This document shows, piece by piece, positions 1 through 13,480 of a DNA stretch of 64,000 nucleotides (the first letter of the stretch is position 1; every line of letters begins with the position of its first letter). Origin of the DNA: Anoplopoma fimbria. Lineage: Eukaryota > Chordata > Actinopteri > Perciformes > Anoplopomatidae. The position numbers and the translations under genes were made by a program. The DNA is taken from positions 16,374,238 through 16,438,237 of the forward strand of contig NC_072469.1 of the NCBI RefSeq assembly GCF_027596085.1, written 5' to 3'. The notes beneath the pieces were generated by a model. It was not told where the DNA came from. It was given only the letters and a program-made list of their open reading frames with translations, and ran no database searches.

Positions 1-3000
1 TTTCTGGGAAATTTCAATCAAAGGCGAATTTATAAACTTAATTTTAAATTGTCTATGAATGATTCATTACTTTTCTTATTTACATTTGAGCCAATATTCA
101 TCTATCAATAATCTTTTAATTCTATCCTTTATTAAGAAACATCATATATCGGCTTTATGACATTTAATAATGATGATTGTTTGTAACACAATCAGTGAAA
201 CTGCCAGGTGTTATGAGTGGTGGAGCCGGCACAAGCATCGACATGAAAACAGATGTTTAAGGGCATTTCTACAACCACCTTAAGGCAAACTGTGGGAGTG
301 GAAATGAGGCTTGTGCATGTGAATCCAATTCCATCAAACAGATTCAGGACAGCTTTATAAAACTGACATAATGCATGAGCATATTTCTGTCTTAGTGTGG
401 ACACGGTTTTAGTCGTGAAGAAGTTTAATGGCATATTTTGTACCAGCACGAGACAGTTCTTCTCCCCACTATCATCAAATCACCAATTGTGGGACTATAT
501 TTTTGAAAAATGGGTTTTACATTGCAAAAATGCAAAATCTTAACAAGCATATTTTCTCCAATTACTCATCAAAAAATCTCATAAAACTTAATAAAATAAT
601 GATTTTGGTGAGATATAGAGACTTGTTTTTAGACAAATGTATCTTGAATATCTTACGTGGGAAGAAATACTGCTTCTGAGCTTACAGGCTTGTTCAGTCA
701 CACAACATGTACTAATACTAGTGAAATACAGCTCAAATGAGTTTTGTTTGCTAATTGTTATGATCACTTTTTATCTTGAAAGGCCTAAATAATACATCTT
801 ATTTCAAGAAATGTTACCAAGCGAATTTTCACTTTCACAGATTGTTTTTAAACTTGTTTTTTAAGTGCACCACTCTAGTTGAGTTTCACAACCGCATCAG
901 TATCTATGTCATGGTGTTGTTCTGGTGACTCCACACGGTGGTCTGAAAAATTTACCTTGAGGCTTCATGTTGATATTTCTTTTGGAGTGATATCAATAAT
1001 GTGTACAATTGTGGATCCTCCCTGTCTGCTTTTAATAAACCATTAAACATTTATATAAAAACATTTGTACAGCTAATTGTATTATTTCCTTTTGGATTTC
1101 CACCATGTCGTCAATTCATTTCTCTAAATATAAGCAATTCCTTATAATTGAATAGGTCTACAGGGTCACTATGCCTTTAAAAGCTACCTGCACTGAGATT
1201 AATTGCGATCATCTGCCAAGAGTGTGCGATAACTCCACTTGTTCCCAGTGGTTTCCCCTGTTTCAAGAGTTTTGCGCAAATATCCTGAAACAAGACACAA
1301 TAAGGCAAGTTGACCGAAATGCATTTTAAGACAACTCTAAAGAGTGATTGCAGGGGGATGAGGGACTGAAGGGTTCCTCATCTAATGGCCTTTTAGAAAC
1401 AGGGGTCAGTCCAGAAGACAGTCAGCTCCTTGTATCTCTTGGCTCACTCCAGTGAAGGCATGGATCCTGACCAGGCTCTGTCTGTCAGCCAGCTCGTCCT
1501 TCCCAGCCATCCCGGCTCAGCCTGTTTCCTGCCAAACAGTATCAGATGCTCCTCCTGGATGGCCAGTGGCAAAAAGCAGAGCCATTTCTCTGGGACAAAT
1601 TGGTGTCGGGCAGAGGGGGTTTTATGCTACATCTTGTCTTCTCATGGTTCAGGGAGCAGGGGCTGTCATTCTCATAGTCGGCTACGGTGTTTTCATAGGG
1701 CTCTTGTGGAGGTCCATGTTGTCCCAAAATCTCTTTACAAGACAATTATTCCAATTAAAGAATGTAGAGGTGCTTGATGGTGCTCTGACTTTTCTAGTTT
1801 TACTCACTTACTTTACTTCTATCATCTATCAATTGCGAGGCAGTCAGCAGTGGAAGATGCACTTGAAAGATGCTGCGGTGACATCAGAGATAGTGAGGTG
1901 TGCATATGATTTAAAGTAACTTGCTGGTTTGATTTCTTATATCTGAAAAATGAGTCTCATTTCTCCTCTTTTTAAGAAATACTGCCAGTACACCAAAATT
2001 CCTCTTTTCTGACTGATTAGAAGACAAGTTTACGTCATATGCAGATGCTAGAAAAACATTGTTGGTTGGATTACAATTGCTACTTTGATAAGGTTATGGG
2101 ACAATCGTCATTATAACAATATTAAACACTTAGCTAATGATTAAAATAAACCAATGTTTGATAGGAAACTGATATCATTTATATATTGAAAATTGAAGGA
2201 AAGCTTTTACTGAGGAATGCCTCAAGGTTTCGACATTTGTTACCAGCGCACTGTTCCATGTTGTCTATGCATACGGCCTGGTCAGGAATGAAACAAGAGA
2301 AATAAAAATAAAAGAGCAGGCATACAATGCTCCACTGTTCAATATACTGATTACTGTATTTAGTTAACTAATATGAGGTTAAATTAATAATTGTCTCACA
2401 TGACATGATATTGATTTAAAGAATGGACAATTGTGTCATCAAGAGAGTATGTTGTGTTGTCTGTGTACAAGAGGCGATATCAATATCATCAGCATCTTGA
2501 AATACATACTCCAAACCAGTAAAGCAACTACTCAAGAATATAGCTCTACTAAAATAGAGGCAAAAATGCAAATCCAGTGTGTCCAGATTTTACAGCTATT
2601 AGTTGTGTGGGTTTGAGTATTCTGGGAAGCTGTTTGGCCCTGGTACAAACCATGACAGTTAGGGCAGTGACTTTTTTTGTCAAAAAACAGACCTGCATCA
2701 AAAATCTTATATTAATTTCAAACATATCCTAGATACGTTTTATGCGTACTGCACACTTGTTAAAATGAGAATAGATCTTTAACTTGCCATGGGTTTTACC
2801 CGACATGGTGCCGAAACACAAGCACTTTTCACAGGCACACTCAAGCCAACCACCCGCCACTGTCTGTCACTGTTTACACACTGCACGAAATAGAGTATAA
2901 AGAGCTCTTTCTCCACCCTCACTCTAGTCCTCTAACACAAGCAAAGAAAAAATTCTCTCACTTCGCCAACATTATTTTTGGCTACCAAAGTATTTCAAAA

Positions 3001-4009
3001 GAATAAATACACTTTAGAATCTTGTATCAATTGGTAAATTTAGTCATGATGGGGACTGAAACATCCGTCTAAACGCTGCCTCCATTTTGGGAGGGCACAT
3101 GCAGGCCCAAGTTATAAAGCTCTAGCGTAGGTTCAGTCAGGGAGACTATACTCTTGAATGCCTGAGCCCGTAATTTATTTCTCTTACATCTTCCATTCAC
3201 TTGGCACACATGCTCACTTGTGATTCCATTGCTGTCATTGCGCGGGGCTGTTAATCATGATATCAGCTGTTTAGATCAGCTGGTTTCCTCTATCCAATAG
3301 CACAACAAAACAATTACATCCTTAGCCAATCACCTTGCTGCCATCTCTTTAAAATATGATTGACTCTCAGTTGTTACGCGCCCCTCCACCTCCCCATCTC
3401 TGCCCAGTCTTCAAATATTCATCAGCTTCATCAACTCATCATTCTATCACCCTCATCAGCCACCTCCACCACCACCCTCTGGACTCTACGGGGGGATTTA
3501 TCTTGCTGCTGCTCAGGGCAGATGCCCCTCAATTACAAATCTCCCTGCAGATGCCAAGCACCAAAGACTCAATACTTTTTCATCACATATCATCTGTTAA
3601 TAATAACCAATTGTCTTTTCTTCATCTGACTTGTCTCTGCTGATTGAAATACAGTTATATGGAGAGGGTGTCAGTGGAGGTTCTTGGTGCTTATTTTATT
3701 TAGACAAACAAACTGAAATATGATAAGAACAGGCCTATGCATCAGCTGCAGACCTGATTTAAAGTAGCATTCCAACTAATTTGCATTGTCAGAGAGTCAT
3801 TCTTAATTTACAGATCCATTCCATTTGATTTCATAATTTTGCTCCAAACATTTAGATATTATCTAATGCCTTCTTTGATATCAGATAGTTTTATTAAATA
3901 ATTATTGCCAGATTTTTATGGTTGGAGTCTCCTTAATCACCAGAAATCACAATCCCTCAAATGTAAATCAATATCTAATTTTTGTGATTTATTTGTATAA
4001 TAGTGATGG
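1..4009. other. Intergenic, no gene recognised
   Basis: AT-rich non-coding DNA. Several short open frames occur (for example 1452-1919 and 3356-3643), but none has recognisable domains, plausible splice boundaries or coding-like composition. No RNA gene or repeat family was recognised with confidence. Confidence 0.5.
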
Positions 4010-4420
4010 CTGCAGAGTTTAATACCGATACCGCCGATACCAGTATCGCATTGGCGAGTACGCAGTCTATGCACTAATCCGATATATATATATAATGTAT
4101 CTGATCATTTACGCTACACAGGAACAACAACACTTGTCACTCATTACTGCTAATCCAACCCGAATGGTACTGTATATGCGCAAACTACTACTACACACCT
4201 GTGGTTAAACACACACCCTATTTTACCCTGTTAATGCTACATTGTGAACGACAGATCCATGTTGAAATCGGCAGAGGAGAGCTGGTTAACGTTAGCTGTA
4301 AGCAGCAGGTGGGCAGTACAGTCCTGCTTGGCTAAAACTCGGAGCAAACAGCCCTTAACGGAGGTTCAGTAGAGTTACATTATTATGCGTTCATGGTCTG
4401 TTCACTAAAAAGAGTATAGC
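4010..4420. repeat. Probable degenerate DNA-transposon-derived repeat
   Basis: The segment opens with a run of ATACCGATACC-like words (4021-4050) and a short AT stretch (4083-4100), then TTAACGTTAGC-like words. It resembles hAT-type dispersed repeats seen in many fish genomes. I see no intact termini or transposase, so the boundaries are approximate and the family is a recollection only. Confidence 0.35.
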
Positions 4421-5122
4421 CGGCATCTATAATATAAGGTAAACTTCTCTTTAAAAAAAATGACAACATCAATCTACAGTTTTGGTTGTACCTTTTGGTT
4501 TGATATTCCTTTGGCCCTTCAACCCTTTGGAAGAACAACTCTCCATTTTGTGCTCATAAACCTCAGTCTGTCACAGTAACATAAAATGCGAAGGTGAAGG
4601 GTGTTCGCAAATTGCTGTGGAGCACAGCACAATAACTATGTGATATATTCATGGAGTGCAACACCAATTTCCCTCCCTTAAGGGAATAATATATCGTCCA
4701 GACTGCAGCTCTGCTTCAAAAAGCTTAAGGTAGCGCTGTATGTTCGCACCACCTGGTCGGGGCGGATCTCGAGTCAGCCCTCAGGACGAAAATCTAAAGT
4801 TAGGAGAAATGTATGACCTTGGTATGTGAGGCTGAGAAAAAAAAAATGGCAGACATATTCTGTCTTGCATCATCCTTATTACAGGTGGCAAGCTGAGAGT
4901 TGGAGGAGCACACTGGGACCATAATCTGTTATGAAATGATTTGGTAAAGTTGGGCACAGAAGAGAAGTTTAGCAAAAAATAATGGCAAAGTGAGCTCCGG
5001 TGGCCAGATGGAGGATGTTGACTGCTACAGGGGTGAAGAAAGCAGGGAATCACATTGGCTGAAGGGGAAGATAGAAGAGGGACTGTGAAGTGAGGGTGGG
5101 TGGCCTCAATAGGCGCTAGCTC

Positions 5123-5229
<107 letters not shown>

Positions 5230-5559
5230 ACATGTCAATTGGTGGTCTAGCACATTTGTAGAATAGCTATGGGACCCAATACACTCCATTTGACGAAAAA
5301 CAGCAGTAAGTCACAAACTGTTGTTTGATTTAATATTGGCTGCAACACAAACTCAGACTTGATTTAAAACTAAATCCCAGACACACACTGCAATCATTAA
5401 GTGTTAAACAGCCCTGGAAATAAATTGTTAAAAGACTTGGAATATGTGTTAACTTAAAATCTTAGACAAGATGGTGTGTCGATAAAGTGACAGTTAACTG
5501 GATAGTATAAGGACAATTTCACATGAAGACAAAATTTACAGTAAGCTATTATGTATATA

Positions 5560-5850
5560 GATGTACATTCGGTTGCCAGTTCATTAGGTTCACCTAGCTA
5601 ACAAAAAATGCAGTCTAATATAACGGCCCTGCAATAAACCGTACTTTTGTTGCTACTGTTTTAGAGAGGTGTTGATTCTTTTATCCACCCCATTTATAAA
5701 AATGAGGGTGGGCTGAATAACAGAATATCCTCTATGTGTAATACAATACAGTTCCACAGCACCACAAACTAAATACTCTAAAATAACTATACAGTTGAAT
5801 GTAGTTAACAAACCTACCACATTAAATGCAAGCACATCTGGTATGTAACG
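5560..5850. repeat. Dispersed teleost repeat (family not named)
   Basis: The stretch begins with a sequence close to TTGCCAGTTCATTAGGTTCA and continues through GAATAACAGAATATCCTCTA and TACAGTTGAATGTAG. I recognise this block from many fish genomes as an interspersed repeat. No coding capacity and no clear termini are visible. Confidence 0.45.
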
Positions 5851-5859
5851 TATGATGTG

Positions 5860-8800
5860 AAATATTCTAATAATGAATCTTGTTATATTGCAGTTATAAG
5901 ATAATCATAATGTGCCTTAGCAGAACCCTGTTACCAATATAGAGCCGAGGTTTGCTCTTCTTAGCCAGCACTGACTAAAATCTTATTTCTCACATTTCCT
6001 GGTTTGCTCTGTGGGCAGTGGAAGTCAAGCCTCCTTGACAGAGCTCCTTTTCATATGTCTCTGTGTCTCCCTCCCACCCTGTAACTGAGTTGTTGAGAAC
6101 TGCCCTGTAACAGCATGCAGTGTGCACCCACAGGGGTGGTACTAAAATACTGTGGCCTCTAAATGGAAGCCCATAGGACAGGGTTTGCAGTCTGGTTGAG
6201 TGTCGCTTTGTAGGAGGTGAACTGTATGTCCCTATTCATATTACAAAATGACAGGGCGTGTGTGCTTTTCTAAGCATTTGATGTGGTCGAGTTTGGATTC
6301 ATGTTTAATGCAAGTCTGTCTTTCTGTTACTTCCATAATTATTTTGATTGTAAGGGAGCATAATAGCACTACCAAGCTTTTTTCGTTATCTCCAAAGGAA
6401 CCTCACACGACCCTTCCAGTCATTTTTGCTTTTTCAGACCATATGGTATCAGACCATATGGTACCTATGGTACTGAGTCATTTTCTCAGTACCATTTTCC
6501 CCACTATAGCTACTCCAAAGACTCTTTTGAAAGATTCTGTCGTAACCAAAAAGAGCACAAAAGCACTAATTCATACAACTGTATTCATACAAGTAGCCGA
6601 ATATATTATTCTGGGTTGTACGGAGATGCTTGCATTGCAAAAGTGTTAACATGCAAAGCAAAGCCCTTATGTCACCGTGAAACAACTTGCTTTACATCTT
6701 CTGGAAATGCGAAATGCAATTAATGCACAATTTTAGAAAACTGAGAACATACACCAGTATGAATAAAAGACATGAGTACAAACTCTAAGAATTCATTACT
6801 GATATCATTTAAATCTGACGACCCAATTATTTGTACAGCGTTAAGATGTGACACAAAATGTACTAAAATACAGAAATTACTCACTTTGACTTGCTCTATT
6901 TGTTTTCAATGAAACACTTTAAATCTAAGATTCAATTGAAAAAAAAAATAATTGCAGCAGACTCTAGCGTCTGGGATGTCCTAGAAGCACTTGAATGCAC
7001 CAAACATTTCCATGCAGTGATGATAGATATTTGACAGAGTAAAAGTGACAGCTTCACTGTGATGGATCACCGACTGTATGTCAGGCAGGTTACATGCTTC
7101 TGCAAGTTGGTGCACATACCACAAAGACATGACTTGGTCCAGAGTGGTGGTGCTGTTTTTAGTCATTTCAATTGTCAAAAAACATATTGTTTATGCTTTC
7201 TCCATTGAACTTTATGACATCCTATTTGACCTCTGACCACTAAGGTAGTTTGTTTAAGAGGTCACAACACAAATCAAGACGAGTCATGCAGCACTCACCT
7301 CTAGCTAGAGCTGCCTGTTATGTGCTGCTTGTGCCTTCATTCACTCTGTCAGACTCAAACAATTTATCCAACACAGCCCCCCAAGGCAAGCTTCCAGTAC
7401 AGACCCTTGGTGTTCAGGTATGCTGCAAAAAAGCATGTCGGAAGAATGGAGAGGGAAGGGAAGTTAAGCTTAGACAAAATGGTCTAATGGGATCACTTTA
7501 TCTATTATTAGCAAATGTACTTATGAAGCATTATCAAGCCAATATCTTACCATATTCAACCATCACATAACTTCTCATAACCCATTAGTGCTATAAAAGC
7601 TCCATTAAGTAAATAATTGCTGGTATATGCAAACCAAAAACGACTTTAAGCAGCTTAAATATGTATTACAAAACACTAAGGAGTCAATTTTACTTTAAAA
7701 AAACATTTTAATGAGTACATTCCATCTAGTCATACATACCATTTTCCAGGAATGGCACAAATCTTTTTCAATAATAGCCAAATAACTTGTAATTGCAGAA
7801 AAAGTAACATTATATGTGTGAGTTATATGTTAATTATAGCTGTGTGTATTTAGATGTGCCAGTAATTCTTATCTCAGCCAATATGCACAAAACCATCATC
7901 CTCATTGTTATTGGTAAAGCCTGCTTTTTAGAAGTCAAAAATGTCTCTCATGGGAAAGGTCTATCATTTTTGTTTTAATAATTCATTATGCTATGTTTTT
8001 AGTATTAACACATGTGTAAATGAGTCTCTGTAGCATGATGCTAGTAGCTAGTTACATGCGAACCAGCTGGAAAACAGAGACCAAATAGACGTTACTTTGT
8101 ACTCAATGTTAGCTAGTGAGGCAATTTTGTTTTTATGTTCTGACATTTGTGTCCAACTTAGGCAACCTGGTGTGATAAAACAATATGCTAGTTAGCCATT
8201 ACAGTAGGCTAAACAACAAAACAATGCCTAGGACAATTAGCTTTACTAACTACAGTAGGTTAGCTGTTAGAAGTTAGTTAATGTTACACCAGCAACTTTA
8301 GCAATACAGAGAAAATTACATATTATTACATGAAAGAACACGCAAATAGAGGTAGTTTACAGAGGAACTTATTCAGTATTTAATTTTCTTAAACTTTCTT
8401 TTGGTTTAATTTTGAAGTACTGTCCACATCAACCATTATATCTCTGTCTTGCAGGTGATTGGCCAGCTGGTCTGACTGATGCTGCTGGGTTAAATATCAC
8501 ATGATGAAATATGTGGATGTAGATTATGCTGTGTCGACTGTTTTCTCACTGCTCTGACAGTTTTCAATCGTCACAAAAGCAATTCAAGCAGTAAAAAATA
8601 AGTTCAAGCTCAATTTCATTGGATTGTCCTGCTGTGACTGGATGAGAAAGTAAACAATTACAATCCTTAAAAAACATAAAGTAGGCTTTTATTTTGACTG
8701 TCAATTATTGGCAAGAATATGATCTGGTTGTACATGCTAACTATAAATGTGAGGTATAGTGGCGAATTGATAACACATTAGCCTAATGGCAGACCAGTTT

Positions 8801-10240
8801 CACCACTCTGGTTTTGAAGACACCATGCACTTGGAGACAGACAGGCCTTCTATAATTAAGGAATTGCAGCCAGCCATGAGAGGTGGTAGAGACTAGCAGT
8901 CGAGACACGGGAATTAACAGGCATCTTAATTTCAGATTCTTTCATCCTCCACACATTAGAATGATAGGACTGTGCTTAAATGTCCCTTCGACTTTTACCT
9001 CAGTGCATCGCAAACATCACCATGTTACTTGGTGGATTGTAGATGTCACTGTATGGTGCAGGTGGCTGCAGTAAAACGGTATATAAGGAAAAGTTAAGAT
9101 AAATTACTATTTGAGGCTTGGCAGCAAGGCTAAAAGCCTCAAGCGAGAAGGGATCTCATGAGGAGAAAAGACAATCACTGAAGCACCATTGACAGTGAAT
9201 CAGTGGTTTTTGACCTTGGCTGTGGCTGGAATCACTTAGAAATGTGAATGGTCTCCATATGTGCAGTCTTTTGTTAGCAATGCCAACACTCTCTCAGTGG
9301 GTAGGTCTTTAAAATGTGGCCTGCTCAGATTATGTCATAGGAATGTTGAGATTTTCTTTAACTTCATGCTACTTCAGAGATCTTGCTTGTTTGATAGAAG
9401 ATTAACATGGAGGTACTCAGTGTCCCCTAGATATCCAGTTAGAGAGATGATATGAAGATGATTTGAACTGCTGGGTTTGGCTGTTTTTTGGTGTTGAAAA
9501 CTCTGTAACAAATTTTAAGGGGGGGATTTTGTGTTAATGTCAGATCACCATGAAAATAAAACAAGATTATACACAACTGTTGTCTTATATGGAAAGTTCT
9601 CATCCACAGCTGCGGCTTCATCAGCAATAATCAAAACTTTTACCTGCATATGAGACTGCTGTTAAGCTATCTCTTACTTAAAACAACTTCAAAGGATTTA
9701 TAATGTCCCCAGATAAAATGTATCTGATAGAAACAGTGGAAGCCTCCTGCTGTACTGCAGCTGTGTGCCTCCATTCACCATGCGGTGCAGCCAAAGCTTA
9801 GGGAAGAGCCTGTGCATTATAGAGATAATTAACTGTTTGGAGAGGCCAGTCTGGCTGAGCCGGTGGATTGGCATGAGGTGGAGAGATGAAACATCAAACA
9901 AGAAGGCAAAGTAGAACCCAGTGTACGAGACTCTGAACTAAAATTGGGAAGGTGGGATCTGTGAGCAGAATTAGAACAGCTGTTTTCCATCATATATTTA
10001 TGATTCTGTGAAGAAATCTCACTTGGTAAATTGAAATGTTGAAACCAGCACCATATGAAAAAAGTTTCAAGGATGGGTATTTTTGGTCCTTATTTTCATG
10101 GCAGGAGGCTAAAAATGCACTGGATACCAGCGTACTGTATCCATGAAGCATACAATCATGGATGTTGTCTAATTTCTATTCAGAGAATGGTTATAAAATG
10201 TAATTTTCAGCCAAGTTAGCAGCGTGGCTCTGGACAAGGC
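5860..10240. other. Intergenic, no gene recognised
   Basis: AT-rich non-coding sequence. TTAGCTA-rich stretches near 8030-8300 are typical of degraded fish dispersed repeats. A small tandem duplication with an adjacent hairpin lies at 6434-6495. Nothing coding could be supported on either strand. Confidence 0.5.
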
Positions 10241-11000
10241 AATGTCAGTCTGCCAGTCTGTCCACGTCTTTCATCCAGACTGAAATATCTCATAAAACTG
10301 TTGGATGGATAGCCAGAAATGTGGTGCAGAGATGACTTTCGTGATGCTCTGTCTCTCACCATCAATGAGTCAAAGTCTTTACTTATTCTGTGATATATCT
10401 ACTTGATTCTTGGCACACAATTAAGAAGACCTAAGGACATTCATGGCTCCAGTTGTTGATTCCTAATTACTTTAGTGATCCCAACACTTACTAGCTGCAA
10501 TATCTGATTATTATTTTCGGCCACTTGTGGGCAGCAGTTGATATGATCAACTTGTTCTAGCATACAGTTGCTTATTTACGTTCCAGCAGTTACAGCAACA
10601 TTATCATTCATTTGGAGTTATGTTTGTGTCCACCAGTTGAATGTAAGCCAAATGTTCACTCTTTTAGCTCTGTTTTTGGTCTCCGCCAACTGCTGAAGGA
10701 AATATCTGGCTTTAAACCTGCTAAAGGCTCCACTATGTTCATCAGCCAGTCGCTAGCTTTGCCTATCTGCTGTGTGTTGTTGAGGAGGTGGCATATGGTG
10801 TACAGTACATTTTCAGATTTTTTTTGAAGAATACAGCATGCTAACACACTAGCCTAAGGTATAAGACATTAATATTATACCTGCCAAACATCAGCATGTT
10901 TATATTGTCACTGTAGGCAAGTTAGCATGCTCACATTAGCATTTAGCTCAGAAAAACGAAGCACAGCCTCACAAAGCAGCTAGCATAGCTATGGATATGC
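10241..11000 (+). repeat. Dispersed teleost repeat, copy A
   Basis: It contains phrases typical of a very common fish repeat: CCAGACTGAAATATCTCATA, GTTGGATGGATAGCC, a block around CACTCTTTTAGCTCTG, and a tail rich in ATCAGCATG and GTTAGCATGC with CAGCCTCACA. A second, diverged copy of the ACTGAAATATCTC part lies at 12548-13020, and the CACTCTT-AGCTCT block recurs near 41877. It is probably a composite of nested non-autonomous elements. Confidence 0.55.
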
Positions 11001-12547
11001 GATTTACTTTTACTTGGTTATGAGATATCATGTCTCATATCACTCATCGTGTAACTTTGACCCCGGGCCATTACTCTGCAAATCCTTAGATGGTATCTCT
11101 CTGTGGTTTCTGGTTTTCAGTGTTCGGGTCTGCAGACAGCATTCCTCGCATTCTGCCTTAACCATGAATTCCTGACTTCCTTTCACCCTTTTTCCCGAGT
11201 GGGTGACACCGTGTTTGATCCCTGCACACTTCTTACCTTTCTCCACCAAGCCTTCTCCGACGTGGCCAGGAAGAGAGCAGATAAGTAAAAAAGTGAACTG
11301 GTTTAAGCCTGAGAGCCTAAATTGCATTAACAGAGGGCCTTATTAATCACAGAGAGCAGTTAAGGCCAGAAGTGGTTGCACTGGACAGATGTAAATCTCC
11401 GGTTGGAAGTCTGTTTATGTGGATCCTACAATAGAGGAATTTGGAGTTCAGTTTTACCTGTAGAATTTCAGAAGATGCTTTGTTGTCCATCAGTTTTAGA
11501 CAGTGATTGAAAACAGGATACAAGACTTTGATGGTCAACCTACACATCATGTAAACCTACCAGGCTGAACTTGCCCATTTCCTCTATTTCACTATCCATC
11601 AAATGCTCTCTGGGAAGTGCTGATTAAACAGAGACTACCCAAATTTCATATTATTTCCGTCTCTGCCTGGGCTCAGCCTGATACCCACTATGTGCCATGA
11701 TTATCAACCTGAGTGCACTCCACAATATGCTGCTCTTAGTATGAACACTACTTCTAAGCAGTGTTTAGGTTTAAGGGCAAACAGAAATTATCTTTTATTA
11801 CTTCCAAAGAGGTATTTCCTTTAACAAAGAGTTGTGTGTGTAACTGTGCAAATGTACAAGTGGACTTGCAAAACATGACCTGTTCACCTTTCTGTGCCTT
11901 AGAAAAAGAATCAGACAACAGCTATGCATACATTGGAATGACAATGAAATGATCAGCTTAGTTCCAAAAAACATGGCACATCTGTGGGCCACATGAATCT
12001 TCAATACTCTTTACTAGATGGGTCATACCATAAATCTGTCTGCAGGATGGCTTTGTCATGACAACAGTACATTTATGCAAGACTTTAATGGTTTAATCTA
12101 AACAGCATGTTGTGTCTGTTTGAAATATAACTAATTTGTGATTTTGGATTCATATTGGACAATTTAGCTTTGAAGACAATTTAGTAGAAGAAGACACTGG
12201 CACTATTAGTGGCTTGTTCATATTAGTTGCTCCTTCTGTCCGGCACCCTTGCTTGGACCACACCGACCTTTGATCTCTGCCTTCATTTTGATCTCAACAA
12301 CACACCTGTTAAGTTGTGTGACTGCATCCTGCATAGTTGCAAGGCTATCTAAGTGATGCAATCTGTCCACAGACAGACATATAAACACCGGGCAAAGTAT
12401 TAAAACCCCCCACTGTGTTCTTTTTACATTAGGTGCCTCCAGGACCACATTTTGCTATGATGAGAAACACACACACTCACAAGGAGAAAACAACCTGCAC
12501 CAGCGTCACTGTCGCTGTAAATATGGAAACATATAATTGTTTTTAGG
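11001..12547. other. Intergenic, no gene recognised
   Basis: Unique-looking non-coding sequence between two dispersed repeat copies. Overlapping short open frames on both strands around 11040-11330 lack recognisable domains. Confidence 0.45.
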
Positions 12548-13020
12548 GATAGTAGGGACAGAAGTTCTAGGTCTCCAGTCGGTCGGGCGGTCCACCACTT
12601 TGGTCTAGACTGAAATATCTCTACAACTATTCGATATCTTACAATGGCATTGTCATAAATTGTTATGAAGGTGGACATTTATGGTTCAGAGTAAAATACC
12701 CAAACAACAATTGTACAGATGGCTGTGAAATTTGCTCTTGATATTTAGGGTACCTGATTGGTGAATTCTAATGACTCCATGATCTTTTGTCGAGTGATAT
12801 CATCAGGTAAAAATATTAATTTCCCAAATACTTTAGTTTAAGACAAAATACCTGCAAAACTAATGCCATTCCCATCAGCTTAAGCTGTACTTTGTGTTTT
12901 GTGCTGTTCACATGCCATCACGCTAAATTAAGATGGTGAACCTGGAAAATATTATCTATTACACATCAGCATGTTAGCATTATGTAAACAATTAGCTTGG
13001 CCTGAATGCTTCTGTTATAA
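12548..13020 (+). repeat. Dispersed teleost repeat, copy B
   Basis: It shares with 10241-11000 the sequence AGACTGAAATATCTC, an ACTATTCGATATC block in place of GGATGGAT, and TACCTGCAAAACTAATG, CCATTCCCATCAGC, CAGCTTAAGCTGTACTTTG and ACATCAGCATGTTAGCATT. This is the same common fish repeat in the same orientation, well diverged. Confidence 0.55.
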
Positions 13021-13149
13021 TAATAGGCTGGACTGAAGATTCACAGTTTCTGAAGTGAAGTCTGGAAACCAGTCCCAGTTACAGTCACTGGCATTCCACA
13101 CCAATCTGAGAGATGGGCTTTGTCAAACACATGCACAGTGTGTAGGAAT

Positions 13150-13480
13150 GTTGGGCATTTTCGTTTATTTGTAGTTTCTTTTCTTGCCCAGAGTTAAATG
13201 AGACGATTGATACTTCCCTCACATCTGTCCGTTCAATGTGAAGCTGGAGCCAGAAGCAACTTAGCTTAGCATCAAGACTGAAAACACTAGTCTGGCTCTG
13301 TCTGAAGGTAACAAAATCCTCCTACACCAGCACCTTTAAAGCTCACTAATTAACGGATATATATGTTTGTTAAACAGTACAAAAACCAATGTGTAAACAC
13401 AAGACATTTTTGTGCTTTTCATGGGGCTTATGTGTGGGGCTATTTCTTGGCCGGGCTTCAGAGGCAGTTGTAAAGAAAAT
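13150..13480 (+). repeat. Dispersed teleost repeat (AGAGTTAAATGAGA type)
   Basis: The order of words TTGCCCAGAGTTAAATGAGA, GAAGCTGGAGCCAG, TTAGCTTAGCATCAAGACTG, TCTGGCTCTGTCTGAAGG, AAAGCTCACTAATTAA and CTATTTCTTGGCCGGGC matches a repeat I know from many percomorph genomes, probably a non-autonomous element. It is non-coding, with approximate boundaries. Confidence 0.6.

Noticed and set aside
1452..1919. 155-codon plus-strand open frame near the left edge
   Set aside because: No recognisable domain, biased toward neither strand, with an overlapping frame equally open. It is most likely chance.
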